From Mesorhabditis belari (lineage: Eukaryota; Nematoda; Chromadorea; Rhabditida; Rhabditidae): 64,000 nt of DNA. Numbering within the stretch: the stretch's first letter is position 1; every line of letters starts with the position of its first letter. The notes below the pieces were generated by a model. It had not been told where the DNA came from and did no database searches. It saw only the letters and a list, made by a program, of their open reading frames with translations. Both the position numbers and the translations under genes were made by a program. Shown here in pieces: positions 10,690-20,728 of this stretch. The stretch lies in contig CAUEEP010000938.1 of assembly GCA_958450365.1 (NCBI GenBank), positions 2,294,001-2,358,000 of the forward strand, written 5' to 3'.

Positions 10690-11156
10690 CCGTATTTTCT
10701 CTAATAGTAGCACTACTGAGCGTCACCTAAATTCCTCGAAATCTCGAGAACCGCTTATCAGAACCTATCGATGTGGGGTCGGAAAATGTAGCTGACGATG
10801 AGATCTTGAAGATGATTAGAGTGTTGAGCTTCTGCAAAAGCTTGGGAACCGTAAAATAGTCATCAACTCGGCTACAAATCTACCGTAACAAATCCAACAA
10901 AGCTTAAAGAAGCTGGTAACTAAAGGAGAAGCTGATCTCAAAGAAGCTAGTCCCCAATACTAGTCCATAAGCTTGACTAAATTCCTCAAAATCTCGAGAG
11001 CCGCTTATCAGAACCTATCGATGTGGGGTCGGAAAATGTAGCTGACGATGAGATCTTGAAGATGATTAGAGTGTTGAGCTTCTGCAAAAGCTTGGGAACC
11101 GTAAAATCATCACCAACTCGGCTCACCGGGGTGCACTACTATTAGAGAAAATACGG
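10690..11156. mobile_element. MITE, family B, with internal duplication
   Basis: The ends are CCGTATTTTCTCTAATAGTAG-like and inverse, flanked by TA at 10688-10689 and 11157-11158. Inside, a module of about 130 bp (CTATCGATGTGGGGTCGG, GACGATGAGATCTTGAAG) occurs twice as a direct repeat, at 10733-10855 and 10981-11106. Two other members share only the ends. Confidence 0.85.
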
Positions 11157-11158
11157 TA

Positions 11159-11494
11159 TTATTCTTTTTTTAACCTTTTTGAAACATTTAAGATTTATCT
11201 AATTCCCACTAGTACTTCTTGAGCATTATCAAAATTTTAAATCTCAATAATTCTGTTCATGGCTTATGAAATACTTTTCTTTCAAAATAAATGATTTTCT
11301 ACTTTTGAAAACTACCGTAACCCAGCCCATTTAACTTTTAAAAAACCACTGTAAACTTACCTCTATGTAATTCTTATCTTTTGTTATTCTTTGTCATAGA
11401 ATGGATAGATTGAAAAAAACTAGAAACGTGATTATGGTAGATTTCGAAAATAAACATATTTTAGACTTTGAAAATGAACTTCAAGCGTACTTCA
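11159..11494. other. no gene recognised
   Basis: AT-rich spacer between a MITE and the duplicated segment. It overlaps the start of a small open frame described separately. Confidence 0.4.
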
Positions 11495-11604
11495 AGCTAG
11501 TTAAACAGTCTATCAGATTCTGTGAGTACTCAAATTCCATCAAACTAGAGTCATTCAAATGCTTCATTTCTCAAAGAGTTAATGCCGATTTTGGGGTAGG
11601 CTAA
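11401..11604 (+). CDS. small open frame, unknown, doubtful
   Basis: A 67-codon frame opening after a possible acceptor (GTCATAG at 11393-11399). The peptide is mixed and non-repetitive (DFENKHILDFENELQAYF), unlike the simple-repeat frames nearby. It runs into the family C element at 11593. The downstream duplicated copy conserves part of the DNA (SFKCFISQRVN region) but is otherwise disrupted. It could be a relic exon or chance. No domain recognised. Confidence 0.2.
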   Translation: MDRLKKTRNVIMVDFENKHILDFENELQAYFKLVKQSIRFCEYSNSIKLESFKCFISQRVNADFGVG

Positions 11605-12076
11605 TTTCCGCAATTTTTTTTTTGCGCAACAGGGTCATTTGCGCAACTCACCATAACTTTCTTCTCAGTGGATCAATCTTTATGATTTTTGTTTCATATT
11701 GTAGATCTCAATAAATGTAACAAAATGAAACCAAAATCATAAAGATTGGACAAAGACAATCTAGACACTAGAAACACTAGAACTGTCACTAGAAACGTCC
11801 CGTAGTCTGTGCCATTTTATTCTGTTTTCATTTGTTTCTAGCGTTTTTATGGGGTAGGCTAATTTCCGTCATTTGCGCAACTTTCTTCTAAGTGACTAGT
11901 AACTTCTAAGTAACGCCATAACTTTCTTCCAAGTGGATCAATCTTTATGATTTTGGTTTCATTTTGTTACACTTGTTGAGATCTAGAATATGAAACCAAA
12001 ATCATAAAGATTGACCCACTTAGAAGAAAGTTATGGCGAGTTGCGCAAAAAAAAAATGCGGAAATTAGCCTACCCC
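11593..12076. mobile_element. foldback element, family C (GGGGTAGGCTAATTTCC ends)
   Basis: It starts GGGGTAGGCTAATTTCCG and ends in the inverse, TTAGCCTACCCC. Inside are further direct and inverted copies of CCATAACTTTCTTC and ATCTTTATGATTTTGG. A middle copy of the end (about 11850) suggests two elements fused. The duplicate locus at 12950 lacks it, marking it as an insertion. Confidence 0.85.
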
Positions 12077-12335
12077 CAGATTTCTCATCAAAATCAATCT
12101 ATTCCATCGTTAGATTCTTCGAATTTATTGTAAACATTTGCTGAATTTCTTTAGAAGTAAGACATCTGTATCATTTAAAAAATTTTAGAAACACACCAGA
12201 AAAGAGGAAATGTTAATTGGTCTTCTCATGATTGGGTTTCTATTGAAGTCTCTTTGAATGGGAATCTTTTCCCTGAATAGGTTTTTCGTTTGAATCATTT
12301 CGATACACTTCATTCATTTCTTTAAAACATTTATA

Positions 12336-12422
12336 TGTCGTAGCCGCTAACGAAATTCAGCCGCTAACGAATGATTCGTTAACGGCTAGCCGCTAACGAA
12401 TCATTCGTTAGCGGCTACGACA
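12336..12422. mobile_element. 87-bp palindromic MITE-like insertion
   Basis: TGTCGTAGCCGCTAACGAA and its inverse, with an inner repeat of CCGCTAACGAATGATTCG. TA flanks both sides (12334-12335 and 12423-12424). The second copy of the duplicated segment reads ATTTTATACACGG at the matching place without it, an empty-site comparison. Confidence 0.85.
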
Positions 12423-12544
12423 TATACACGTCAAAAATCGAATTTCCTCGTACTCTCCGTCTACCATTCTGTATCATTTCCTATACCATAGCTCTTTTAT
12501 AGTATCCTGTAGCCGTCTACCGTACTCTTTTTATAGCATCTCTT

Positions 12545-12920
12545 CTGCCGTAGTTAGACAAGCTAGTTAGACAGTCTATCAGATTCTGTGAGTACTCAAG
12601 AGTACGCTAGAGTACTCTATCAGATTCTAGAGATGAGGTAATCAGACAGAATACCAAATACCTATTAGATAGAGTACTCTATCAGACGTGGTACCAGAGA
12701 CCAGGTACTCTATCAATTCAGAGTACTCACAGATACTCTATTAGATTCTAGAGTACTCTATCAGATTCTGTGAGTACTCAAGAGTACGCTAGAGTACTCT
12801 ATCAGATTCTAGAGTACTCACAGAATACTCTATTAGATTCTAGAGTACTCTATCAGATTCTGTGAGTACTCAAGAGTACGCTAGAGTACTCTATCAGATT
12901 CTTTGGGTACTCTAGAGTCA
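12545..12920 (+). repeat. irregular satellite, AGAGTACTCTATCAGATTCT
   Basis: Interleaved copies of AGTACTCTATCAGATTCT and TGTGAGTACTCAAGAGTACG, in about 70-110-bp higher-order blocks. The unit derives from the single CAGTCTATCAGATTCTGTG of the first duplicate copy. Confidence 0.75.
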
Positions 12921-13250
12921 TTCAAAGGCTTCATTTCTCAAAGAGTTAATATAGAATGTAGATTTCTCATCAAAATCAATCAATTCCATCGTTAGATTCT
13001 TCGAATTTATTGTAAACATTTGCTGAAGTTCTTTAGAAGTAAGACTTCTGTTACATTTGAAAAAATTTCACAAAACACACCAGAAAAGAGCTGTTAATTG
13101 GTCTGCTCATGATTGGGTTTCTATTGAAGTCTCTTTGAATGGGAATCTTTTCCCTGAATAGGTTTTTCGTTTGAATCATTTCGATACACTTCATTCATTT
13201 CTTCAAAACATTTTATACACGGCGAAAATCGAATTTCCTCGTACTCTCGG

Positions 13251-13684
13251 TTACTCAATTTTTTTTTTCTAAAGATTTTATTCACTTTTTCGGCATATTA
13301 CTCCAAAAATACTCTATAATTCAGAATTTTTGAAATTTGGAATCTTTTCAAGTTTATTTTGTGATAATTTCATTATCTTTATGATATTTTTAAAAACTTG
13401 GGATCAATTTTTATAGACAACTGAAAAAAATAGCTATCTAATTTCCGAGAAATTTATTAAAAACGGAAATGAGTGGAGAGATCGCTTGTCGTCATTGCAG
13501 ATCAAAAAAAAATTTCAATTTTTAAACTAGTAACCTTAGATTTAATCTAAATTACACTCTACACACTCTAAATTACTCTTAAAGTTACAGTAACTCGCGT
13601 AATTATCGACTCGTCTTAAAGCATGGAGTCGACTTAGTCTAAATCTTGACAACGTGAATCTAATCTTTATATCTGTTCACTTTC
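13251..13684. other. no gene recognised
   Basis: AT-rich DNA without recognisable features. Confidence 0.4.
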
Positions 13685-13822
13685 TAGCTTCTTTCCTTCC
13701 TTCCTTCCTTCTTCCCTTCCTTCCTTCCTTCCTTCCCTCCTTCCTTCCTTCCTTCCCTCCTCCTTTCCTTCCTTCCTTCTTTCCTTCCTTCCTTCTTTCC
13801 TTCCTTCCTTCTTTCTTTCTCT
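13685..13822 (+). repeat. (CTTC)n microsatellite
   Basis: About 135 bp of CCTT/CTTC with a few CCTCC variants. Strong strand asymmetry; the minus frame reads KEGRKEGRK. Confidence 0.93.
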
Positions 13823-13835
13823 TGGCAAGTTAAGC

Positions 13836-13911
13836 CATCGGATAGCTCAGTGGTTAGAGTAATGCAATTGCCCAGAAGCAAAAGGTCGAGGGTTCAATCC
13901 CCTCTTTGGAT
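13836..13911 (+). pseudogene. tRNA-like sequence, degenerate
   Basis: It contains ATAGCTCAGTGGTTAGAG (D arm, box A) and GGTCGAGGGTTCAATCCCC (box B), with a perfect T stem GAGGG/CCCTC. The anticodon stem TTGC/GCAA closes only a 6-base loop, and the outer ends (TCGGATA and TTTGGAT) do not pair. Most likely a tRNA pseudogene or SINE head. Confidence 0.65.
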
Positions 13912-14982
13912 AACTATCTTTTTCCTTCACTCCACTCGACCATGGTCCTTTGAAATGGGAATTGGATCTGGCTTTGGCTTGAAAAACAACATTTACCATC
14001 ATGTCCTGCCTTGAGGCCCATTCTGACTACCTTAAACTAAATCTTAGGCTACAAATTCCGAAAAAAAACTTACAATTTGATTTCTAGAATGGCGACATTT
14101 CAAGCAAATGCATCCATTCACCTCTTTGCCAAAAATTCCCATTTCAATCAGAAAAAAAAAGATCTTTTTCTAGTCGAATTTCACACGAAAATTTCGCAAA
14201 TTTCGAAAATTTTTGCCCAAAAAAAAAGAATTCTAAACTTGGAATTTAGTTTTTTTTCAGCTTTTTGTGCACTTTGCAAAAAGAATCGCCATTTCCATTT
14301 CCATTTGGCGTTTTTTTTTTGCAGCCTGGAGCCGGAGCACTAGTCTTTTCCGTGTTTTTTTTTGCCAATAATGGGGCTAATTCTGAAGGATCGCAAACAA
14401 AAAAAAATGGATGTTTTCAAGGAAAAACAACGAAAAAATGATTTCACACATTGAATGTATTGAGAAATTGTAAGATTTGAGGGTTTTTAGTGAGAGGAAG
14501 ACAACTTTAAAGAAGATTAGAAGGTTGTAAAGAGTAGAAAAGCTGTTAAGTGAGTTGCATTTCTCTTAATCAATCAATTCAATCAATCAACTCTCTCGAC
14601 TATCGTAATCGATCCACTTTTGAGCTGATTTTTTTTTGGTTTTTGGCTTCACAAAGAATATTGAAAGAGAAAAAAGTAGATAGATTTGAAAAAAAGTTAT
14701 CAGATTACGGTTGTTTCTTTAAAGTTGACATGTTTTGGAAAACAAATTAACTAAGAGTGTTATTTTTTTGAATATCTTTAAAATGTTGAAGATATACAAT
14801 TAAAAAATAGATTCACAATAATTCAGAGCAAGCTTGCAGGCAGAAAAAAGCCAGAAAATTGAATATCTTTTAATGAAGCAGCTACGTTTCCTCAATTTTT
14901 TCACTTTTTTCGTGCAGGCTGCCCCATTTGTCGGATTTTGCTTTGAAAAGGAAGATATTCAATTTTCCGCTTTTTATTCCGC
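13912..14982. other. no gene recognised
   Basis: AT-rich sequence with several short open frames of low complexity (for example 14077-14343). None shows a domain or splice-compatible coding signal. Confidence 0.4.
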
Positions 14983-15862
14983 TTACGAGCCTCGTCCTGA
15001 ACTTTTCGGGGTAGGCCATTTCATCTTCCGCCATTTGATTTGCGCAACTCGTCATAACTTTCTTCTAAGTGAGTCAATCTTTATGATTTTGGTTTGATTT
15101 TGTAGATCTCAACAAGTGTAACAAAATGACACCAAAACGATAAAGATTGATCCACTTAGAAAAAGGTTATGGTGAGTTGCGCAAATGACGGAAATTAGCC
15201 TACCCCATAAACGCTAGAAACAAATGAAAAGAGAATAAAATGGCACAGACTACGGGACGTTTCTAGTGACAACCTAGACAGACGTGGAAGGTGCACTTTA
15301 GAAAACGATTTTGTGAGAATTATAAAAGACTATCTGCCCAACACAAGGTTTATTTTAATGAAGGCTACTTTGCGTCAAATACTTCCCACAAAATCATTTT
15401 CTAAAGCGCACCTTTCACGTCTGTCTAGGTTGTCACTAGAAACGTCCCGTAGTCTGTGCCATTTTATTCTGTTTTCATTTGTCTCTAGCCTTTATGGGGT
15501 AGGCTAATTTCCATCATTTCCGTAACTCGCCATAACTTTCTTCTAAGTGAGCCAATCTTTATGATTTTGGTTTCATTTTGTAGATCTCAATAAGTGCAAC
15601 AGAATGACACCAAAATGATAAAGATTGGTCGACTTAGAAGAAAGTTATGGCGAGTTGCGCAAAACAAATGGCAGAAGATAAAATGGCCTACCCCGAAAAG
15701 CTCAGGATGAGGCTTGTAAATCGACCAATCTTTATGATTTTGGTTTCATTTTGTTGCACTTGTTGAGATCTACAAAATGACATCAAAATCATAAAGATTG
15801 GCTCACTTAGAAGAAAGTTATGGCGAGTTGCGCAAATAAAATGGCGGAAATTAGCCTACCCC
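14983..15862. mobile_element. family C foldback complex, nested palindromes
   Basis: An outer palindrome from about 14983 to 15717 (AGCCTCGTCCTGAACTTTTC and inverse) contains two complete family C elements (about 15008-15206 and 15494-15694) in opposite order around a third inverted pair (GCACAGACTACGGGACG, 15240-15460). A further half-element continues to TTAGCCTACCCC at 15862. Several rounds of insertion or inversion are implied. Confidence 0.82.
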
Positions 15863-16635
15863 AGCTTTATCACAATAAGTTTATCCCGTAATCGTTTTCT
15901 TGAATTCTTTTTTTTTCCTTGTAAAAGCTATACTCAAGAAAAAAAAAGCATAGAATTTGACTCGTTTAGCTGAATATCTTTAGGGAATTCAGAAAAACAA
16001 GATTCAATATTTTTTGAACAAATTCGCGAACGCATCCAATATCAAAAATTCAGAAACCTTTCCTTCCAAAAATCTTCTTTAATCGAATTCAGCTCTATTT
16101 TTTTTTTCCTCAAAACAAATCAATGCAGCGATTCGAAAAGAAAAAAAAAGAAAAAGAATGAAAAGTGAATTCAAATTTGTACATTTTTTTTGTATGTTTT
16201 TATTTGATCAGGGCTTTTTCCTTCGATAAAAAAAAAGCCTCAACGAAACGAAACGAAACGAAAAGAGATTTTTGCCTTTTTGAGGGGGGGAAATTTCATT
16301 AGTTTTTTCGCCCCGTTTAATATGTTTTCCCCTCCCAAAAAGTGATATGTGACAAAATATTTTTTCGCTAAATATTTTTCAACAAATTTTCGATGATCAT
16401 CTGTTGAAATGTCATAATGATAAACGTTTAAAGGCCTTTTTTTTTTTCTTTCTTTTCTTTGTCCCACAAAATATGAACATGTTTTGATCGTTGATTGTCA
16501 AAATTCATTTTGTCGAATTTCAGCCATAACTAGAGATTTTATGAGTTTGTTATGACTCTAGATTATTGTATTCCTGCTTACTTTCTAGATTATTGTATTC
16601 CTGAGTTCATGGGGTAATTTTTTTTGGGCTAGATG
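15863..16635. other. no gene recognised
   Basis: AT-rich. A small (CGAAA)n run lies at about 16242-16265. Confidence 0.4.
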
Positions 16636-16639
16636 AACT

Positions 16640-16920
16640 AGTTTTTGCTTTTGGCTTTGGCTTTTAGCTTTGGCTTTTGGCTTTGGCTTCTGCTTTTGGC
16701 CTCTGCTTTTAGCTTCTGCTTTTGGCCTCTGCTTTTGGTTTCTGCTTTTAGCTTCTGCTTTTGGCTTCTGCTTTTGGCCTCTGCTTTTGGCTTTTGGCTT
16801 AGGCTTTTGGCTTTTGCCTTTGGCTTGGGCTTTGGCTTTGGCTTTTGGCTTTGGCTTCTGCTTTTAGCTTTTGCTTTTAGCTTCTGCTCTTGGCTTTTAG
16901 TCTTGTTATCTCTTTAGCTT
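16640..16920 (+). repeat. CTTTTGGCTTTGG satellite
   Basis: About 280 bp of 6- and 12-bp units: CTTTTG, GCTTTG, GCTTCTG. The frames reading FGFCFWPLLLAS are repeat artefacts. Confidence 0.9.
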
Positions 16921-17157
16921 TAGGTAAAGCTATTTAGTCTTTAGCCAAGCTTGGATTTGTTGCAGCCTAAGCCAGGCGAAGCTAAGTCCTTCTAGCTTTA
17001 ACTGGTTTCGCTTTATTGCAAACCTGATCCATCTCCTGTCAAATTGACCTAACTAAATCAACGAGCTCCTCAGAAACCAGATCTAAACCTGCGTTCTGAC
17101 CTGATCCAGCATTTAGCCCAAAATAATAAAGTTGACTTGTGGGCAGATCAAAAACTT
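16921..17157. other. no gene recognised
   Basis: Unremarkable AT-rich DNA before a tRNA-like sequence. Confidence 0.4.
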
Positions 17158-17312
17158 GTGCGCCGCTGGGACTCGAACCAGTGACCTTTCCGCATACCGG
17201 GCGACTCGAATCAGTGACTAATCAGTGTCGAATCGACTCGAAAATTGTGCTAACCATTACACCACAAAGCACTTGATCTCCCTTACTCCAGGAAGGAGTT
17301 AAGTCTTGCACT
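17158..17312 (-). pseudogene. tRNA-like repeat with insertion in the D to anticodon region
   Basis: On the minus strand: GTGCTTTGTGGTGTAATGG (D arm), then an extra ~40 bp of ATTCGAGTCGATTCG-like repeats, then GTCGCCCGGTATGCGG, then GGTCACTGGTTCGAGTCCC. Both outer flanks (GATCAAAAACT and TTGATCTCCCTT) match the copy at 18781, so the mobile unit exceeds the tRNA part. Confidence 0.72.
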
Positions 17313-17394
17313 TTCCAGAAGTCCAAAAGATCTCAAACTCATTTGCTCAAAATCTCCCAAAAACAACATCATTCTCATTGATTTTCCTTCTAGA

Positions 17395-17477
17395 TTTGTT
17401 TTCATTTTTCATTTCAATTCAATTTCAATTCAATTTCAACTCAATTTCAACTCAATTTCAACTCAATTTTCCAAATG

Positions 17478-17478
<1 letters not shown>
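17395..17478 (+). repeat. CAATTTCAACT short array
   Basis: About seven 11-12 bp units of CAATTTCAACT before a homopolymer block. Confidence 0.8.
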
Positions 17479-17508
<30 letters not shown>

Positions 17509-17543
17509 TTTTAATTTTTTTTTTTTTTTAATTTTAAAAAAAA

Positions 17544-17576
<33 letters not shown>

Positions 17577-17592
17577 TTTTTTTTAAAAATTT

Positions 17593-17682
<90 letters not shown>

Positions 17683-17690
17683 TTTATTAA
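17479..17690. other. homopolymer block, likely poor assembly
   Basis: Alternating pure T and A tracts with only short breaks, like the block at 4741-5095 and again directly after a simple array. Confidence 0.6.
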
Positions 17691-18395
17691 AAAAATATAC
17701 ATGATTTTTAAAAGTTTTTCCATTTGAATGCCACTCGAAAAATCTCGAATTGATGTAGTCTACAGATTTTCCCGAATTTCTTAATCTTTTCATTCATTTC
17801 ATTTCCATTTAAAAAAAATCCCTTCATTTCCTCCTTTTTTCAATAGAAAATTTGAAATTTGAGCAAAAATTTGGCTTTTCTGCTGAAGCTGCGCAAATTT
17901 CACCTTCATTTTTAAATTGATAGCATTTAAATAAAGATTTGTTTTTTTTTATTTTACTGGATTATGGCTAGATTAAAAGTTTTAATTTCAGCTTTTCTTT
18001 TAGCTTTTATTTTTAAATTCACTTTTTTAGATTTCGAACTTTTTATGCTTTTTTTTTTTTCATTTTTGACCATCCGCAAATTGGTGATACTCGAAAAAAT
18101 GTTGCTTTTTGTCGTTTCCCCCCTTTTTTTTGGAGACACTAATATCCGTGGCGCATTTTCCCCAGCAAATCGCGATATTTTTAGCATCAAAAATTGTATG
18201 TCAACCTTTTTTGAATCTATTTTTTCACTAGACTATATTGGATTTTGTTGTTTTTGATTCGTGGAATCGATTCGGGCAAATTTCCGAGTCAATATTTTGT
18301 TATGTGATTTAAATCGATCACGCACTCCGGTTGCAGTGCATAGATTTAAATGAAAGTTCATGCTTGAGACGGATTTAATTTTTGAGTCGATTACC
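17691..18395. other. no gene recognised
   Basis: AT-rich. Frames of 78 and 97 codons overlap on opposite strands (17954-18257), are hydrophobic or T-rich, and show no domain. Confidence 0.4.
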
Positions 18396-18775
18396 AAAGA
18401 TTAAGTTGGAATTAGAATTTAAGAAAAGGGCGGGCAAACCCGGGAACACAGTGTTCAGAACAGAGAATTCGAAGTTTACCGGTCATTTACAAAGAAAAGT
18501 GCCGGCAAACCCCGGAACAAAACTTCAGAACAGAGAATTCGAAGTTTACCGGTCATTTACAAAGAAAAGTGCCGGCAAACCCCGGAACAAAACTTCAGAA
18601 CAGAGAATTCGAAGTTTACCGGTCATTTATTAAGAAAAGTACCGGCAAACCCCGGAACAAAACTTCAGAACAGTGAATTCGAAGTTTACCGGTCATTTAC
18701 AAAGAAAAGTGCCGGCAAACCGCGAAACTGACTATTCAGAACAGTGAATTCGATGTTTGCCGGCCATTTAATGAG
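18396..18775 (+). repeat. 70-bp tandem repeat, about five copies
   Basis: The unit contains GAATTCGAAGTTTACCGGTC and GTGCCGGCAAACCCCGG. GAATTC recurs at 18465, 18535, 18605 and 18675, an exact 70-bp spacing. The last copy, ending at the tRNA-like sequence, is diverged (GATGTTTGCCGGCC). Confidence 0.93.
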
Positions 18776-18780
18776 ATCAA

Positions 18781-18905
18781 AAACTCGTGCGCCCCTTGGA
18801 GTCGAACCCGCGACCTTTCGCTTACCGGGCAATTACAATTGTTAACCATTACACCACGAGGCGCTTGATCTCCCTTTCTCCAAGGGGAGTTAAGTATTGC
18901 ATTCA
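18781..18905 (-). pseudogene. tRNA-like repeat with good acceptor stem
   Basis: The minus strand reads GCGCCTCGTGGTGTAATGG through ATTGCCCGGTAAGCG to GGTTCGACTCCAAGGGGCGC. The 7-bp acceptor stem GCGCCTC/GGGGCGC pairs fully with one wobble. The would-be anticodon loop is CCGGTAA, with C rather than the usual T before the anticodon, and the T stem pairs poorly. Outer AGATCAA/TTGATCT could extend the stem. Best read as a tRNA-derived repeat; function unproven. Confidence 0.7.
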
Positions 18906-19374
18906 TGCAATTAGTTCAGTCGACCACTTGCAAACGTTTTCCGACTCTTGTAGGCGCTTTAAAGTGTAACTCGGGTACTGTAGCCCGTCTACCTTGCCTG
19001 TCTACCATTTCCTATACCGTATCTCTTCTATAGTATCCTGTAGCCGTCTACCGTACTCTTTTTATAGCATCTCTTCTACTGTATCCTTTTTATCGTAGCC
19101 TTTCTACCGTACTCCTTTTATAGCATCCCATCTACCGTACCCTTTCCATCGTAGCCTTTCTACCGTACTCCTTTTATAGCATCCCATCTACCGTACCCTT
19201 TCCATCGTAGCCTTTCTACCGTACTCCTTTTATAGCATCCCATCTACCGTACCCTTTCCATCGTAGCCTTTCTACCGTACTCCTTTTATAGCATCCCATC
19301 TACCGTACCCTTTCCATCGTAGCCTTTCTACCGTACACTGTAGCCGATGTGTACATTTACGATAAGCATTAACA
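18906..19374 (+). repeat. 56-bp tandem repeat, TCTACCGTACTCCTTTTATA
   Basis: A diverged lead-in (18985-19090) is followed by about four near-identical 56-bp units with TAGCATCCCATCTACCGTAC and CTTTCCATCGTAGCC, to about 19345. A shorter relative of the unit is at 12465-12550. Confidence 0.88.
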
Positions 19375-19505
19375 ACAGTTTATATATATACTTTATCCGA
19401 CAAGGAAAAGTGACAATGCAAACAGATTGAACAGCGTAGACGAAGAAAGATAATTGATATACAAACACAACTACAATTAGACACGTGTATATATGATATT
19501 AAAAA
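19375..19505 (-). mobile_element. 3' tail of the LINE fragment
   Basis: Non-coding continuation after the stop, ending in CGGATAAAGTATATATATA on the minus strand. It has the same GATAAAGTAT-plus-simple-repeat ending style as the tails at 52501 and 54350. Confidence 0.6.
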
Positions 19506-20228
19506 TTAATTTAAAATTGACAGAGCTACAAGATCGAGCTTATATATTGAGGATTTAAAATAGTTCAGAGACGAAAAAATATCACAAGGTAACTTATTCC
19601 AAATACGAGGAACACGACAAGCAAAAGAATGATACAGTTGGCGGTTATGAAAGCTTTGAAAGGGGGTAATCTGAAAGTTGTGACTACGAGTTCTTCTGGC
19701 GTGATTCGAAATCTTAAAGAGTCCTTTAAGTTCCGGATGAGAGTTAGGAGAGAAGATGATTTTATAGCATAAGACCAAATCAAAATAAATGCGGCGATAG
19801 GATAAGGGTTTAAGGTCAAAAAGAGCAAGTCGATCAGAATAGCAAGGAATTTCTTTCGATGGGAAACAACGGGCATACGCCCTCCTACTGAAACGACGCT
19901 GAACGCTCTCAACCAAGGAAATTAACTTTTGGAGGCAGGGAGACCAAACAAAAGTGGCGTACTCGAGCAAAGGGCGGCAGTAGGTAATGAACGCTTTACG
20001 ATAAGTAGCAATTGAGGGAAAACAAACAGCGCGAAGTATAAGGTTTGAGATGCGAAAAGCTTTTTTTGCCATCTGTTCAATATGAGTGTTGAATTTAAGA
20101 GAGGGAACAAGTAAAACACCAAGATCTTTGATTGGGTCGTCAGAAGTGGCTTCAGATAAAGTGATATTCCCTAACTTAAGAGTAAAATGGGAAGGACCAA
20201 ATGTTACTTGTCTACATTTTTCGACGGC
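19506..20228 (-). pseudogene. LINE reverse transcriptase C-terminus, 5' truncated
   Basis: On the minus strand an open frame runs from about 20228 to the stop at 19506. It matches the end of a CR1/jockey-type non-LTR retrotransposon ORF2: VTFGPSHFTLKLGN, then IKDLGVLLVPSLKF, then CRPLLEYATFVWSP, and a C-terminal PRIWNKLPCDI. These are the usual motifs after the reverse transcriptase palm. The catalytic YADD part and everything upstream are missing, as in typical 5'-truncated copies. The copy is otherwise frame-intact. Downstream, the 3' tail reaches AAAGTATATATA-like sequence at about 19380, resembling other LINE tails here. Assignment to CR1-like rather than another clade is inference. Confidence 0.85.
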
Positions 20229-20728
20229 AATTTTTATAGCTTTAAAACAACTGAAAATATGAAATCTATTGAAATACTTTTATCTTTGCCTACTGTAGTG
20301 GAAGAAGATTTCCTTTTTGGCTGTTTTTTTAAACTAAACTCTTCCAACTTTTCCCCATCCACGCAATCTTTTTATTTTCTTCTATTGCGTAAATGTCTAC
20401 TCACCACAAAACGCGAAAAAATTACCCCTACAATTATGCATTCTCCCCCCTCGAGTTCTTCTCTTTCCCACCTCGTGACTTGATCACTCAAAAGATTCTA
20501 TTCAAATTTTCCCGGAAATCTCCCCCGCTCAAATTCTGATGCCATTTTTGTTCTAATTTTGGTTTCTTTCACTTTTTGCATAACTTTCAATAGAACTTTC
20601 AATAGAATTTTCCGTAAAAACTCATTTTTAGAGCTTCTTCCAGAGAAATTTTTGGAAACTTTTGCTATTTCTTGACATTTGAGGGCTTTCTTTATAGTTT
20701 GTGAAGATTATGGATGAAAAGATTAGCG
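20229..20728. other. no gene recognised
   Basis: AT-rich. A 98-codon frame at 20187-20483 overlaps the LINE fragment antisense and is not considered coding. Confidence 0.4.

Larger units (their letters stand above)
11495..13250 (+). repeat. segmental duplication, two tandem copies with different insertions
   Basis: Copy 1 spans about 11495-12460 and copy 2 about 12545-13250. They share CAGTCTATCAGATTCTGTG, CTCAAAGAGTTAAT, GATTTCTCATCAAAATCAA and about 260 bp ending GAATTTCCTCGTACTCTC. Copy 1 carries the family C element (11593-12076) and a 87-bp palindrome (12336-12422), both missing from copy 2. Copy 2 carries an AGAGTACTCTATCAG expansion (about 12590-12915), absent from copy 1. Confidence 0.88.

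Noticed and set aside
10430..10795. 121-codon plus frame
   Set aside because: It crosses the border of a family B MITE, lacks a domain and has a low-complexity start.
12905..13250. CRISPR-like spaced repeats near the AGAGTACTC array
   Set aside because: Units are contiguous and irregular, without uniform spacers, and the sequence is eukaryotic.
13836..13911. Functional tRNA gene
   Set aside because: Box A and box B are good, but the acceptor ends do not pair and the anticodon loop is only six bases.
19565..20122. Second minus-strand frames within the LINE fragment
   Set aside because: Shifted readings of the same reverse transcriptase remnant; the CRPLLEYATFVWSP frame is the real one.
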